DNA of 64,000 bases from Fluviispira multicolorata (GTDB lineage Bacteria; Bdellovibrionota_B; Oligoflexia; Silvanigrellales; Silvanigrellaceae): positions 1-64,000 of the forward strand of contig NZ_WFLN01000007.1 of NCBI RefSeq assembly GCF_009208585.1, read 5' to 3'. The notes under the pieces were generated by a model, which was given only the letters and a program-made list of their open reading frames with translations, had not been told where the DNA came from and searched no databases. Below, piece by piece: positions 8,954 through 20,985 of the stretch. The stretch's first letter is position 1. Each line of letters begins with the position of its first letter. The translations under genes and the position numbers were made by a program.

Positions 8954-11554
8954 ATGACGAATTCCAAGTCAAAGTCAGCTGTCATTGGTAGTCAGAAACG
9001 TGCTTCTGAGCATACCCAAAGCAAAGAAAAAACTACGAACTCAAAGCCTGCACAGCAGGTAAAAAAAATTGAAAAGACTCCTGCGAAAGCTCAGCCTCAA
9101 GCGAAGTCTGCGGAACCATCTAAGACAGTAAAAAAAGAGAATCAGCCTTTGACTAAAAAACAATCTGCCAAACCATCTGAACATGTTTCTAAAGACTCAC
9201 CGGAAGCTGCGAAAGAAGTTAAAAAATCTGCTGCAGTCAAACCAGAAAAAGATATGAAACATAATGTCGTTAAACCTCAAAAAGAAGCTAAAGAGGCTGA
9301 AAAATTGGGGGAAAAATCAAACTCCTCTAAGTTAGAGAAAAGTGGAAAAGTGAGTGATAAAGAATCGATTAAAGCTCCCTTAGTTGAGAAAAAAGTGCTT
9401 AAACCATCTGTTCCTGCTGCTCAAATAGTAAAAGGAAAAGAAAAATCTGTAGCAACCTCTTCAACTAACGCAAAACCAGTGAAAGCGAGCCTCTTAAAGT
9501 CCGAAGGCTCTGTGAGTAAATCAGTTGTACCTAAGACATCTGGTGGACAAAAGAGAATTATTGATAAACCATTGGGCGAAACTGTATCGGCAGAAAAAAA
9601 AGCACAAAGTGACGTTTTCTCTGCAAAAAATCAGCCCAAAAAAGCGGCACCTAAAGAAGGTGATCTTATAAAAGATAAAAAGAAAAGACCTTCTTCAGAT
9701 AAAATTATCTTAATCAAAAAAGATAAATCAGTTGAAGGAAAGGAAGGTCTTTCTTTAGAGCAAGCGAATGAAGAAAAAGATAAAAAACTATCCATTGCAG
9801 CGGCTACCGCAAATTCTAAGAAGAAGGAAGCAAAACCAGAAGCAGGTGGTAAGAAGACTGTTAAACAAGCTAAAGGCAAAGGTTCTGACTCTGAAGAGGA
9901 AGATTCATTTGAAGAAGCTGCCGTGGAAGAAGAGGCAGATGATTTCACTCTCGATGAAGAAGAAGATCTTCTTGCAGAAGTGGATGCTGATTCTGAAGAC
10001 CCAACAACTTTGCCTGAAGATGACTTTTTAGCGGCAGAGGAATTTGGAGCCGATCTCGGGGGCGAAGAAGAAGAACTCGATGCTGCAGGGCGCAGCAACG
10101 ATCCCGTGCGTGTTTATTTAAGAAAAATGGGTCAAGTGGCACTTCTCTCTCGCGATGGCGAAGTTGAAATTGCCAAAAAAATTGAAAATGAAGAAAATAA
10201 ACTTCTCGAGCATTTAGTCTCATTGCGTATTGGTATTAACCATATGTGTGATGTTGGACAGAAATTTATCGACGGTATTATCAAAGCAAAAAATCTTGTA
10301 AAAGGTTTTGATGACGAACAAGATCAAGCTAATGACGAAGGTCAATCCCAACGTGTTCGCGTGCTCGTGGAAAGCTTTATGAAGCTTGCTAATACTGTTG
10401 TTGAGATTGAAGATAAATTTGGTTTACAAGGTCTTGATAAACTTTCAAATCATGAGCGCGAAATTTTAAACGAATCTCGCGGACAAATGTTTGAAATTGT
10501 TAAAGAAATAAATGTTAATCGTCGTATTATTCAACAGATAGTGACTGAACTTGACACCCATGCAAAATCTGTATCCGATTGCATGAAAGAAATTAATAAG
10601 GTTAAAGTCAGAACTCGTCTTGATGAGGCACGTCTTGCTTCTTATTGTAGCAATAATGCAGCTCGTCCTATCGAAGTAAATTTCTTAACCGAAAGAGATT
10701 GGGAAAACTTTAAAAACACTTATATTTCAGCTCAAAATGCAATTTTATCCAGCGAGCAAGCTTGCTTTCTCAGTCGCAGTGAAATCGCAATAAAGTATCA
10801 AGTTATTAATAATGCAAATCGTTTTGCTGAAGAAGCAAAGCGTGAACTTATTGAAGCAAACTTGCGCCTTGTTGTTTCAATTGCTAAAAAATATATGAAC
10901 CGTGGTCTTCAATTTCTTGACCTCATTCAAGAAGGCAATATTGGCTTGATGAAAGCTGTTGAAAAGTTTGAATACCGTCGAGGTTACAAGTTCAGTACTT
11001 ATGCAACTTGGTGGATTCGCCAAGCGATCACACGTGCTATTGCAGATCAAGCGCGCACTATTCGAATTCCTGTGCATATGATTGAAACTATTAATAAAAT
11101 GGTAAGAACAAGTCGTCAGCTAGTTCAAGAAATGGGACGTGAACCCACTCCCGAAGAAATTGCGCAGCGCATGGACATGAGCATTGAAAAAGTGCGTAAG
11201 GTTATGAAAATTGCACGTGAGCCAATCTCTCTCGAGGCTCCAATTGGCGAAGAAGAAGACAATCACTATGGAGACTTTTTGGAAGACAAAACTCATGGTG
11301 CGCCAATTGACATCGTTGCAAATCAAAGTCTTTCCGATCAAACCAAAAAAGTTTTGGCAACTTTAACCTCTCGCGAAGAAAAAGTTTTGCGGATGCGTTT
11401 TGGTATTGGTGAAAAAACTGACCACACTCTTGAAGAAGTTGGACAAAGTTTTGATGTGACACGTGAACGCATTCGTCAGATTGAAGCGAAGGCGTTGCGA
11501 AAACTACGTCATCCAAGCCGTTCCAAGAAATTAAAGGCGTTTATTGAAAGCTAA
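8954..11554 (+). CDS. rpoD: RNA polymerase primary sigma factor (sigma70) with long N-terminal extension
   Basis: This is the housekeeping sigma factor, which directs core polymerase to -10/-35 promoters. Region 1.2 begins near residue 383 ([20 protein letters not shown]). Regions 2.1-2.4 are intact ([40 protein letters not shown]), as are region 3 and the region 4 helix-turn-helix ([19 protein letters not shown]). The 866-aa length comes from about 380 residues in front of region 1.2. The first 300 are rich in Lys, Ala, Pro, Ser and Gln, like a histone-H1 tail, and the next 80 are strongly acidic (Glu/Asp). Such a basic-acidic layout replaces the usual region 1.1. It follows dnaG in the same direction after a 93-base gap, and the ATG is preceded by TTGGGGG. 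Confidence 0.95.
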   Translation: MTNSKSKSAVIGSQKRASEHTQSKEKTTNSKPAQQVKKIEKTPAKAQPQAKSAEPSKTVKKENQPLTKKQSAKPSEHVSKDSPEAAKEVKKSAAVKPEKDMKHNVVKPQKEAKEAEKLGEKSNSSKLEKSGKVSDKESIKAPLVEKKVLKPSVPAAQIVKGKEKSVATSSTNAKPVKASLLKSEGSVSKSVVPKTSGGQKRIIDKPLGETVSAEKKAQSDVFSAKNQPKKAAPKEGDLIKDKKKRPSSDKIILIKKDKSVEGKEGLSLEQANEEKDKKLSIAAATANSKKKEAKPEAGGKKTVKQAKGKGSDSEEEDSFEEAAVEEEADDFTLDEEEDLLAEVDADSEDPTTLPEDDFLAAEEFGADLGGEEEELDAAGRSNDPVRVYLRKMGQVALLSRDGEVEIAKKIENEENKLLEHLVSLRIGINHMCDVGQKFIDGIIKAKNLVKGFDDEQDQANDEGQSQRVRVLVESFMKLANTVVEIEDKFGLQGLDKLSNHEREILNESRGQMFEIVKEINVNRRIIQQIVTELDTHAKSVSDCMKEINKVKVRTRLDEARLASYCSNNAARPIEVNFLTERDWENFKNTYISAQNAILSSEQACFLSRSEIAIKYQVINNANRFAEEAKRELIEANLRLVVSIAKKYMNRGLQFLDLIQEGNIGLMKAVEKFEYRRGYKFSTYATWWIRQAITRAIADQARTIRIPVHMIETINKMVRTSRQLVQEMGREPTPEEIAQRMDMSIEKVRKVMKIAREPISLEAPIGEEEDNHYGDFLEDKTHGAPIDIVANQSLSDQTKKVLATLTSREEKVLRMRFGIGEKTDHTLEEVGQSFDVTRERIRQIEAKALRKLRHPSRSKKLKAFIES

Positions 11555-11590
11555 AAAAAGGTGTTTCGTTTAACGGAACACCTTTTTTTA
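11553..11590. terminator. Bidirectional intrinsic terminator between rpoD and folB
   Basis: A stem GGTGTTTCG / CGGAACACC is flanked by A7 on the left and T7 on the right, so it can end transcription from both the rpoD side and the convergent folB side. Confidence 0.88.
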
Positions 11591-11992
11591 ATTAAATTCT
11601 TTTTCAGCTTCTATTTTTATTTTTCCAGTAAAATTATGAAGAGGAACATAACCTTTTTCAATAGAAATACGAGCCGCCGCGATTTTTGGAAATTTATTGC
11701 CAATTGAGTTCAGTAGATGTTCTGCGAGATATTCTAAAAGTTTAATTTTATTCAGTTCTTTTATTTTTTCTGTGATATATTCACACACATAACTATAGTC
11801 GACTGTATTTTCAAGCTTATCATCTGTATCATTGAGTTGAATTTTTAAAGAGAGATCAAGGCGCAAATTTTGTCCAATTTTCTCTTCATACTGGTTGGCT
11901 CCTAGATAAAGAAATACCCTTAGATCGGTGATATGAATCCAACAGAATTCCTGTTTTTTTAATAGCTTACTGTAGTGGGAAACCACGTTCAT
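11588..11992 (-). CDS. folB: Dihydroneopterin aldolase family protein
   Basis: The 134-aa protein fits FolB, which cleaves 7,8-dihydroneopterin to the hydroxymethyl pterin and glycolaldehyde in folate synthesis. Visible family features are HITDLRVFLYLGANQYEE with the GxxxxE-type start, NTVDYSYVCEYI in the middle, LLEYLAEHLLNSIG with the conserved E for the pterin pocket, and a C-terminal ARISIEKGYVPL. It lies convergent to rpoD and divergent from rocD, and no other folate gene is nearby. A related role (epimerase or queuosine-type paralogue) cannot be excluded. Confidence 0.75.
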   Translation of the reverse strand: MNVVSHYSKLLKKQEFCWIHITDLRVFLYLGANQYEEKIGQNLRLDLSLKIQLNDTDDKLENTVDYSYVCEYITEKIKELNKIKLLEYLAEHLLNSIGNKFPKIAAARISIEKGYVPLHNFTGKIKIEAEKEFN

Positions 11993-12100
11993 TTTTTATT
12001 CCTCTATTTTTTGGCGATAAGCGAGAAACAAAGTTATAAAAAAGATCCAAAGTAATTGTTTCTCTTTATCCACAGCATCACATAGAACAAAGGTGACCTT

Positions 12101-13345
12101 ATGACAAATCCAAAGAGTTCAGAGATAGCAAAAAAGTATATAGATTTGGCAAATAAATATGGAGCCCATAATTATCATCCCCTAGAAGTTGTTCTCACAA
12201 AAGGGTTTGGAGAATGGGTCTGGGATATCGACGGCAAAAAATACCTCGACATGTTGAGTGCTTATAGTGCGGTCAATCAAGGACATTGTCATCCTCGTTT
12301 GCAAAAAACTCTTATGGATCAATCACAAAAAATCACTTTAACTTCAAGAGCATTTCATAACGATCAAATGGGCCTTTGGTTAAAGCAAATTACAGAAATG
12401 TGCGGGATGGATATGGCTTTGCCTATGAACACTGGGGCAGAAGCTGTTGAAACTGCAATAAAAATTGCTCGTAAATGGGGATATGTGGTAAAAAAAATTC
12501 CTCTCAATTCTGCAGAAATTATCGTTTGTGATCACAATTTTCATGGACGCACTTCAACTATTGTGAGTTTTTCGAGTGAACCTCAGTACAAACAAGAGTT
12601 TGGACCATTTTGTGGGGGATTCAAAGCAGTGCCATTTGGAGATGCTGATGCTTTGGAAAAAGCGATAACTCCAAATACAGTTGGTTTTTTATTTGAGCCT
12701 ATTCAGGGTGAGGCGGGAATTATTGTTCCGCATGATGGTTATCTTTCCCAAGTGAGTTCAATTTGTAAAAAACATAATATTTTATGTATTGCTGATGAAA
12801 TTCAGACTGGTATGGGGCGTACTGGAAAACTCTTTGCCCATCAATACGAAGACTGTCATCCTGACGTGTTGATTCTTGGTAAAGCATTGGGTGGAGCATT
12901 TTATCCAATCTCAGCTGTTGTTGGGTCTAAAGATGTCATTGGGGTGCTTAAACCGGGTGATCATGGCTCTACTTTTGGAGGAAATTCCTTAGCATGTGCT
13001 TTGTCGCAAACGGCCATGAGTATTACGATTGAAGAAGATCTTCCACAACGTTCATTTAAACTCGGAGAAAAATTTAGGAAAGCATTATCTATTCTACCCA
13101 AGCATGTTGTTAAGGAGGTTCGTGGAAAAGGGCTCTTAAATGCGATTGAAATTCAAAAAGAAGCAGGGCATGGGCGTTTTTATAGTGAACTTTTACAGGA
13201 ACGTGGTATTTTAGCTAAAGAAACACATGATGTTACAGTTCGTTTTGCTCCTCCACTTATTATGCAGGATTCGAGTTTAGATTTTGCAATTAAAACTATC
13301 CTTGAAGTCTTTTCAAAGACTCAAGATGAGTGGTCTAAGAAATAA
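12101..13345 (+). CDS. rocD: Ornithine aminotransferase
   Basis: A PLP-dependent class III aminotransferase of 414 aa that moves the delta-amino group of ornithine to 2-oxoglutarate, giving glutamate-5-semialdehyde. The family sequence is clear: GAHNYHPLEVVLTKGFGEWV at the start, MNTGAEAVETAIKIARKWGY, the FHGRTS motif, ADEIQTGMGRTGK, and the PLP lysine at residue 261 in LGKALGGAFYP. Length and start agree with RocD, and a GGTGACC stretch precedes the ATG. ProC, which would use the semialdehyde product, is encoded elsewhere in the window at 47.2 kb. Confidence 0.93.
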   Translation: MTNPKSSEIAKKYIDLANKYGAHNYHPLEVVLTKGFGEWVWDIDGKKYLDMLSAYSAVNQGHCHPRLQKTLMDQSQKITLTSRAFHNDQMGLWLKQITEMCGMDMALPMNTGAEAVETAIKIARKWGYVVKKIPLNSAEIIVCDHNFHGRTSTIVSFSSEPQYKQEFGPFCGGFKAVPFGDADALEKAITPNTVGFLFEPIQGEAGIIVPHDGYLSQVSSICKKHNILCIADEIQTGMGRTGKLFAHQYEDCHPDVLILGKALGGAFYPISAVVGSKDVIGVLKPGDHGSTFGGNSLACALSQTAMSITIEEDLPQRSFKLGEKFRKALSILPKHVVKEVRGKGLLNAIEIQKEAGHGRFYSELLQERGILAKETHDVTVRFAPPLIMQDSSLDFAIKTILEVFSKTQDEWSKK

Positions 13346-13475
13346 GATTTGACTTTTGCTTTGTTGGTTGCTATAAGAATACGTGCTTTCATAGCCGTCC
13401 GTTTAAATGGCACAACCAGCCAAAATCCCTTCTTATTTTTCCCTTTCAACTTTTTTTCTTTTGGAATCATTCAGC

Positions 13476-15299
13476 ATGGCAGATGACAAAAACAATGATG
13501 ACTTCGATAATGAGTCACCTCGTAAACGTACTACAAATACAACAACAACAAGAAGATATATCCGTAGAACTCCCGATGAAAATAATCTTTTCAGCGAGAA
13601 TAATGCGCCTGCTTCAAACTCTAGTGAAAATTCTGAAGTAGAAGGAATTTCTACCTATACACCTTCGCGCCGTATTTTTACGAGGTCAAAAGACTCATCA
13701 AATGCTCAATCTTCAAATAATTCGAGCATGTCGTCTTCAAACTCTCCAGCAAGCTCTCAAGCCGCTTCATTTTCGCCACGCCCTTTCGGAATGAATGCGC
13801 TTCCCCCAAATAGAATGGGATCTCCGCAAGCTTCAATGAACGCAGGAGGAGGCTCAACAAGTCATCCCGCTTCACCCGCTATGCAACAGCAAGGTGGTAG
13901 CAATACTCCTCAAAATCGTTCTTTTCAGGGACAAAATAATTTTTCTCAACCTATGAATCGCAATCCAAATATAGGTAGAAGACCAGAAACCCCACGCCCA
14001 GTTCCTACGGGTGATGAAAAAGAACCTGAATTTAATTCAGAAGTTCCTGTTATGAACCTTAAAGAACTTAAAGAAAAACACATCAGCGATCTCGTCCATA
14101 TGGCAAAAGAAATGGGCATCGATGGCGCTGCAAACTTAAGAAAACAAGATCTTGTGTTTGCATTGCTCGAAGCGCAGGCTGTGCGCAATGGTGTTGTTTA
14201 TTCCGAAGGTGTGCTCGAAACTTTACCCGATGGTTTTGGTTTCTTAAGAGCTCCTGATTATAACTATTTGCCTGGGCCAGATGACATTTATGTTTCTCCA
14301 TCGCAAATCCGTCGCTTTAATTTACGCACAGGCGACACAGTTTCTGGACAAATTCGTCCACCAAAAGACAATGAACGTTATTTTGCTTTGTTAAAAGTTG
14401 AATCTGTAAACGGTGAAACTCCTGACTTTACAGGCGAGAAAATTTTATTCGACAACTTAACAACAATTCACCCTGACTTCCGCTTTAAACTCGAGCATGA
14501 TCCTCAGGTTTATAGCACACGTCTTATCGATCTCTTTGCCCCAATTGGTAAAGGCCAACGTGCTCTTATTGTTGCGCCACCAAAAACAGGTAAGACAATT
14601 CTTTTGCAAAATATTGCAAACTCAATTGCACAAAATCATCCCGAAGCTGTTCTTATTGTATTGCTTATTGATGAACGTCCAGAAGAAGTAACCGATATGG
14701 AGCGCTCCGTACGTGGAGAAGTCGTTAGCAGTACGTTTGACGAGCCAGCCCAACGTCACGTTCAAGTTGCCGAAATGGTAATTGAAAAAGCGAAACGTTT
14801 GGTTGAACATAAAAAAGACGTTGTTATTTTGCTTGATTCCATCACACGTCTTGCTCGTGCTTACAACAGTGTTGTGCCACCAAGTGGAAAGATCTTAACA
14901 GGTGGTGTTGATGCCAATGCTCTTCACAAGCCAAAAAGATTCTTCGGTGCGGCACGTAACGTGGAAGAAGGTGGAAGCCTTACCATTATAGCAACAGCAC
15001 TTATCGATACCGGTAGCCGTATGGACGAAGTTATTTTTGAAGAATTCAAAGGTACAGGTAACATGGAACTTGTGCTCGATCGTCGCTTAGCAGAACGCCG
15101 TGTGTTTCCTGCTATTGACATCAATAAGAGTGCAACCCGTCGTGAAGATCTCCTTCTTGGTCGTGAAACTCTCAATCGTTTGTGGGTTCTTCGTAAAGTT
15201 CTTCATCCAATGTCACCTATTGAGTCTATGGAATTCTTATTACAAAGATTCGAACGTTGTGAAACCAACGATGATTTCTTAAACAGTATGAATGGTTAA
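13476..15299 (+). CDS. rho: Transcription termination factor Rho with a prion-like N-terminal region
   Basis: Rho is the hexameric RNA helicase that ends untranslated transcripts. The C-terminal part is standard: the Rho N-terminal domain starts near residue 193 ([20 protein letters not shown]), followed by the RNA-binding fold (LPDGFGFLR), Walker A PPKTGKT with the lysine near residue 373, Walker [17 protein letters not shown], and the Q/R-loop region ending in RRDLLL-type sequence. In front are about 190 residues of Asn, Ser, Gln, Pro, Gly and Met with almost no hydrophobic core, so this part is predicted to be disordered. I chose ATG 13476 ([10 protein letters not shown]) with TTGGAA upstream; the frame is open 23 codons further to ATG 13407, which cannot be ruled out. 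Confidence 0.93.
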   Translation: MADDKNNDDFDNESPRKRTTNTTTTRRYIRRTPDENNLFSENNAPASNSSENSEVEGISTYTPSRRIFTRSKDSSNAQSSNNSSMSSSNSPASSQAASFSPRPFGMNALPPNRMGSPQASMNAGGGSTSHPASPAMQQQGGSNTPQNRSFQGQNNFSQPMNRNPNIGRRPETPRPVPTGDEKEPEFNSEVPVMNLKELKEKHISDLVHMAKEMGIDGAANLRKQDLVFALLEAQAVRNGVVYSEGVLETLPDGFGFLRAPDYNYLPGPDDIYVSPSQIRRFNLRTGDTVSGQIRPPKDNERYFALLKVESVNGETPDFTGEKILFDNLTTIHPDFRFKLEHDPQVYSTRLIDLFAPIGKGQRALIVAPPKTGKTILLQNIANSIAQNHPEAVLIVLLIDERPEEVTDMERSVRGEVVSSTFDEPAQRHVQVAEMVIEKAKRLVEHKKDVVILLDSITRLARAYNSVVPPSGKILTGGVDANALHKPKRFFGAARNVEEGGSLTIIATALIDTGSRMDEVIFEEFKGTGNMELVLDRRLAERRVFPAIDINKSATRREDLLLGRETLNRLWVLRKVLHPMSPIESMEFLLQRFERCETNDDFLNSMNG

Positions 15300-15335
15300 T
15301 TTCATTTGTATTGATGGACAGAAAGAGAATTATTT

Positions 15336-15374
15336 AAAAATGAGTCTTAAATTTATTTGAGACTCATTTTTTTT
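15336..15374 (+). terminator. Intrinsic terminator after rho
   Basis: AAAAATGAGTCT pairs with AGACTCATTTTT and is followed by further T. It sits between rho and the convergent thiD and may serve both. Confidence 0.88.
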
Positions 15375-15407
15375 ATAAGGAGCCTAGATTTTAAATGAAC
15401 TACTTTC

Positions 15408-16268
15408 TTAAATAGTTTTTCTTATTTTTGTGGTAATTCCAAAATGGCAAATTGGACCTATTCCATGCCCAATTTTATAATAAGATCCTTGCAAAATAGA
15501 TTTTGAAATAAATTTTTTTGCTTCTTTAAATGATTCAACTCTATTTAATCCAATTGCTAAATTTGCAGCAAATGCAGCAGAGAATGTACACCCAGTTCCG
15601 TGTGAATTATTTGTGAAAAACTTTTCAGATTCAAGCCAAAATACTGTAACTTTATTTTCACTAGAAATGGCCATGCAATCTGAACATTTATTTCCATTTG
15701 AAAAATGTCCGCCTTTTACGACAACGGCCTGTGGCCCTAAAGAAAGTAAATCAATAGCTGCTTTTTCAATATCATAAAGTGATTGAATATTTCTTGAGAG
15801 TAATATTTCTGCTTCAGGTAAATTTGGTGTTAAAATCTCAGTTAATGGGAATAAATTATTTATTAATGTTTTATATGCATCATTTTTTAAAAGTTGAGTT
15901 TTATTTTTAGATAAAATCACAGGATCCAATACAATATTTTTGCATTTATATTCAATTAATTTTTTTGCTACAATCTTAATTATTTCATTTGAAAACAGCA
16001 TTCCTATTTTAATCGAATCAAAATCAATATCTCTTAAAACGCAGTCTAATTGGGACTCAATAGAGCTTTGTGGTATCTCATGTATATTAAAAACACCCAT
16101 TGTATTTTGTGAAGTAACAGCCGTAATAACAGATGCTCCATAACATTTGAATTCATGGAAAGTTTTTAAATCTGCTTGAATTCCCGCTCCACCTCCTGAA
16201 TCTGAGCCTGCAATACTGAGCACTTTAGAATAAGCCTTAAATTTTTTTGAATTTTGCATAGTAGACAT
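15408..16268 (-). CDS. thiD: Hydroxymethylpyrimidine/phosphomethylpyrimidine kinase
   Basis: ThiD phosphorylates HMP and HMP-P to the pyrophosphate that is coupled with the thiazole in thiamine synthesis. The 286-aa sequence is typical: VLSIAGSDSGGGAGIQADLK at the start, YGASVITAVTSQNT, and the anion-hole region NNSHGTGCTFSAAFAA near the end. It is transcribed away from the thiC operon. The riboswitch in the divergent region is in thiC orientation, so thiD itself shows no visible TPP control. Confidence 0.93.
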   Translation of the reverse strand: MSTMQNSKKFKAYSKVLSIAGSDSGGGAGIQADLKTFHEFKCYGASVITAVTSQNTMGVFNIHEIPQSSIESQLDCVLRDIDFDSIKIGMLFSNEIIKIVAKKLIEYKCKNIVLDPVILSKNKTQLLKNDAYKTLINNLFPLTEILTPNLPEAEILLSRNIQSLYDIEKAAIDLLSLGPQAVVVKGGHFSNGNKCSDCMAISSENKVTVFWLESEKFFTNNSHGTGCTFSAAFAANLAIGLNRVESFKEAKKFISKSILQGSYYKIGHGIGPICHFGITTKIRKTI

Positions 16269-16297
16269 CCTAATATTTTAAAGTTATACAATTTGCT

Positions 16298-16392
16298 GAT
16301 CACCAGAGGAGCTCTTAATCGAGCTGAGATTGCCATTTCGGCTAAACTCTTGGAACCTGATCTGGATTATACCAGCGTAGGAAGAGTGATAG
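16298..16392 (+). promoter_or_regulatory. TPP riboswitch (THI element)
   Basis: The conserved thi-box parts are in order: AGAGGAGCTC, then GCTGAGATTGCC, then GGAACCTGATCTGGATTATACCAGCGTAGG in two blocks (16351-16381), closing with GAAGAGTGAT. The aptamer faces thiC. About 165 bases separate it from the thiC ATG, with no obvious T-run terminator, so the output may be at translation or through a structure I could not resolve. Confidence 0.93.
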
Positions 16393-16541
16393 ATTTTGTT
16401 TAATCATATTTTAAATTTACAACCGCAAATATTTAAATATAGAGTTATTAGCAAGCAACATATATCTGCATTTATATTTAAACACATCTTTTTATCTCAT
16501 TCCATAGTTTCCGCTGGATTTCCAATAATTATTTTTAATAA

Positions 16542-18215
<1,674 letters not shown>

Positions 18216-18246
18216 ATCATTATTATTTTTAAATGAGGTTAATCAC

Positions 18247-19347
18247 TTGAGAGTTGGAATTATTGGTGCAGGAGTGCTAGGGAGACTTATTGCAATTGAT
18301 CTTTTTAAAAGAAATTATAAAGTCACTCTATATGATAAAGGCGATATTTTTTCTTCAAAATCTTGCTCAGCGACTGCAGCAGGAATGCTTGCTCCTTGGT
18401 CAGAGGCATATGAATCAACTCAGATTGCTTTTGAACTAGGAATCATCTCGTTAAAATTATGGCCTGAAATTTTAGAATCATTAAATGCAGTGAGTTTATT
18501 GGAAAGGCAAGGTACAGCGCATCTTGCTCTACTTCGTGATAAACAGCAATTAGAAAATTATTTTAACCGTTTGAATAGAAGAGGAATTGCTTTTGAAGCA
18601 ATTGAAATTAATAAAAATAATAGAAAAGAATTTATCGGAGATTATTCACATGTGTATTCAATAGGGTATTATTTTCCCAATGAAGCGACCTTAAATCCGA
18701 GAGAGTTTATTTTAAAATGTAATGGTTTTTTTAAAAAAAATAATATTATTTTTAAATATAATAGCGAAGTGATTGCCTGTGAAAAAAATAAAATAAGTAC
18801 TGAGCAAGGTGAATTTAATTATGATCTTGTTATTAATACTATGGGTATTGGCGCGAAAAAAAATTTTGAAGCAAGCACTGAAACTTTAAGAGGAGTTCGT
18901 GGATCATTGGTACTTGTGAATGCTCCATTGGTTAATGTTCATTCAGTCATTCGCTTGATTCATTCACGTTTTCCAATTTACATTGTTCCAAGAGGAAATC
19001 ATAATTATATAATTGGTGCGACAAGTCATGAAACAGAATGCTTAAAACCAATAACAGTTGAATCATTACTTGAGCTTTTAAGCGTTGCCTCACATTTTGA
19101 TAAAGGTTTTTTAGAGGCAAATCTACTTGAGCAAAGAGTCAACTTACGACCAACATTTACAAGCAACTCACCCCATTTTTATACAAAGGATGGAGTTTAT
19201 TTCATTAACGGTTTGTCTCGTAATGGAATAACTATTTCACCCGCTTTAGCTAATATATTTTGCAATTACGTTCACAAAAAAAGAGATCTATTTTTAGATA
19301 ATTTAGAAATAGAAAGTGATATTATGGAGAAGTTATGGCTGAAATAA
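18247..19347 (+). CDS. thiO: Glycine oxidase ThiO
   Basis: A FAD-dependent D-amino-acid-oxidase-fold protein of 366 aa. In thiamine operons ThiO oxidises glycine to the imine that ThiG needs, replacing ThiH in aerobes. The dinucleotide-binding start VGIIGAGVLGRLIAIDL, the ATAAGMLAPW segment, and a C-terminal FINGLSRNGITISPALA support this. It starts at TTG 18247 after GAGGTTAATCAC and overlaps thiS by 13 bases, which suggests coupled translation. No thiH is present in the operon. Confidence 0.9.
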   Translation: MRVGIIGAGVLGRLIAIDLFKRNYKVTLYDKGDIFSSKSCSATAAGMLAPWSEAYESTQIAFELGIISLKLWPEILESLNAVSLLERQGTAHLALLRDKQQLENYFNRLNRRGIAFEAIEINKNNRKEFIGDYSHVYSIGYYFPNEATLNPREFILKCNGFFKKNNIIFKYNSEVIACEKNKISTEQGEFNYDLVINTMGIGAKKNFEASTETLRGVRGSLVLVNAPLVNVHSVIRLIHSRFPIYIVPRGNHNYIIGATSHETECLKPITVESLLELLSVASHFDKGFLEANLLEQRVNLRPTFTSNSPHFYTKDGVYFINGLSRNGITISPALANIFCNYVHKKRDLFLDNLEIESDIMEKLWLK

Positions 19348-19547
19348 TATTAAAAATTAATGGAAATGAAAAAAGTTTCAACATAGAAAAATTAAGTATA
19401 CAAATGCTTTTAGAAAAAGAGTTTATTAACTCGAAGGGCATTGCTCTTGCCTTAAATAAAGTATTTATTCCCAAACAAAAATATTCTGAATTATTCCTTC
19501 AAAATAAAGATGAAATTGAAATTGTTACCCCATTCCAAGGAGGATAA
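19335..19547 (+). CDS. thiS: Sulfur carrier protein ThiS
   Basis: The 70-aa ubiquitin-like protein ends in the required GG (TPFQGG). The C-terminal glycine is adenylated by ThiF and then carries sulfur as thiocarboxylate to ThiG. The body (LKINGNEKSFNIEKLS, ALNKVFIPKQKYSE, DEIEIVTP) is typical. It overlaps thiO and its stop touches the thiG start. Confidence 0.93.
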   Translation: MAEIILKINGNEKSFNIEKLSIQMLLEKEFINSKGIALALNKVFIPKQKYSELFLQNKDEIEIVTPFQGG

Positions 19548-20318
19548 ATGTTAAATTTATACGGGGAAAAACTTAAATCACGTTTTCTAATTGGCAGCGC
19601 AAAATATCCTTCTTTAGATATTTTAAAAAATGCTGTGATTGCATCTGATGCTGAAGTTATTACTGTTTCTATAAGAAGATTATCAGCAGAATTAAATGAG
19701 AAAAATTCATTTTGGGAAATAGTAAAATCTTTTAATTTAAGGATTTTACCAAACACTTCTGGTTGTTATCTAGCAAAAGATGCAATTACAACAGCCCAAA
19801 TGGCAAGAGAGATATTTGAAACAAATTGGATAAAACTCGAAGTGTTTGGTGACAGTTTAACTTTGCAACCAAATCCTTACGAATTATTAAAAGCTGCCGA
19901 ATATCTTGCAAAACGTGATTTCTGCTTGTTTCCTTATATGACAGATGACTTGGTTATAGCAAAAGAACTCGTAAATCTTGGTTGTGAGGTGTTGATGCCG
20001 TGGGCTTCTCCCATTGGTTCGGGTAAAGGAATTATAAATCCATTTCAATTGCAGGTTTTACGAGAGCGATTTCCTAAAATTACATTAATTGTTGATGCGG
20101 GAATAGGTGCCCCAAGCCATGCTGCCCGTGCGATGGAGTTAGGAATAGATGCAGTTCTATTAAACTCAGCAGTTGCCAATGCGCATGAATCAATTGAAAT
20201 GGCAAAAGCTTTTTCAATGGCTATTGTGGCCGGACGAAAAGCATTTTGCAGTGGAATTATTCCACAAAGTGAATTTGCAATTTCTAGCTCTCCTATGATT
20301 GGCATTCCCTTTCAGTAA
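19548..20318 (+). CDS. thiG: Thiazole synthase
   Basis: ThiG makes the thiazole phosphate from deoxyxylulose phosphate, dehydroglycine and ThiS thiocarboxylate. The 256-aa TIM barrel shows SRFLIGSAKYPS, VITVSIRRLS, ILPNTSGCYLAKDAITTAQM, KLEVFGDSLTLQPNP, MPWASPIGSGKGIINP and VDAGIGAPSHAARAMELG, all standard. It begins immediately after the thiS stop with AAGGAGGATAA as ribosome binding site inside the end of thiS. Confidence 0.96.
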   Translation: MLNLYGEKLKSRFLIGSAKYPSLDILKNAVIASDAEVITVSIRRLSAELNEKNSFWEIVKSFNLRILPNTSGCYLAKDAITTAQMAREIFETNWIKLEVFGDSLTLQPNPYELLKAAEYLAKRDFCLFPYMTDDLVIAKELVNLGCEVLMPWASPIGSGKGIINPFQLQVLRERFPKITLIVDAGIGAPSHAARAMELGIDAVLLNSAVANAHESIEMAKAFSMAIVAGRKAFCSGIIPQSEFAISSSPMIGIPFQ

Positions 20319-20334
20319 TATATTTGAGGAACAA

Positions 20335-20985
20335 ATGCTTGAATCAGAAAAAAATAAAATGAGATTTTATCCTATAGTTGATAATTTTTATTGGGTAAAA
20401 AAATTAGTGCATTGGGGTGTTAAATCAATTCAGTTAAGAATTAAAGATAATAATAATTTTAAAAATAATTCTGTCGAAAAATTTGATTTGGAAACTGAGA
20501 TAAAACTTTCAATTGATTATTGTAAGAGACATCAATGTCAACTTTTTATAAATGATTATTGGGAGATTGCTTTAAGGCATCAAGCCTATGGAGTTCATCT
20601 GGGTTATGAAGATTCGCAAAGTGTTGATATAAAGGCTATTCACAATGCAAAAATTAAACTTGGTCTGAGTACACATGATTATAATGAACTTGATTTTGCA
20701 TTAAAGCAGAGCCCTTCATATGTTGCTCTTGGCCCTATTTTTCCGACTCAAACAAAAATAATGCGTTTTGCTCCACAGGGTATTCTTAGAATTAATGAAT
20801 GGAGAGAATTAATTCCTAGGGATATTCTATTAGTTGCTATTGGAGGAATAAGCTTAGAGCATGGCTTAAGTATTTATTCAAAAGGGGCAAATAGCATTTC
20901 AGTTATTAATGATTTTAAATCTGCACAGGATCCTGAAAAACAAATTAAAAATTGGATAAAATTAGGTAAAATTTATGAATTTTAA
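20335..20985 (+). CDS. thiE: Thiamine-phosphate synthase
   Basis: ThiE joins HMP-PP and thiazole phosphate to thiamine phosphate. The 216-aa barrel has KSIQLRIKD, CQLFINDYWEIAL, GVHLGYED, KLGLSTHDYNEL, YVALGPIFPTQTK and VAIGGIS, in the usual order. I take ATG 20335 as start because TTGAGGA is placed just before it; the open frame to 20299 overlaps thiG and adds non-conserved residues. It overlaps thiF by 11 bases. Confidence 0.9.
   Translation: MLESEKNKMRFYPIVDNFYWVKKLVHWGVKSIQLRIKDNNNFKNNSVEKFDLETEIKLSIDYCKRHQCQLFINDYWEIALRHQAYGVHLGYEDSQSVDIKAIHNAKIKLGLSTHDYNELDFALKQSPSYVALGPIFPTQTKIMRFAPQGILRINEWRELIPRDILLVAIGGISLEHGLSIYSKGANSISVINDFKSAQDPEKQIKNWIKLGKIYEF

Noticed and set aside
9631..10098. 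155-aa minus-strand ORF rich in Ser/Ala
   Set aside because: It is the antisense of the repetitive Lys/Glu codons of rpoD and has no independent support.
15408..16392. thiD as a target of the TPP riboswitch
   Set aside because: The aptamer reads in the thiC direction and lies upstream of and opposite to thiD, so it is not in the thiD transcript.
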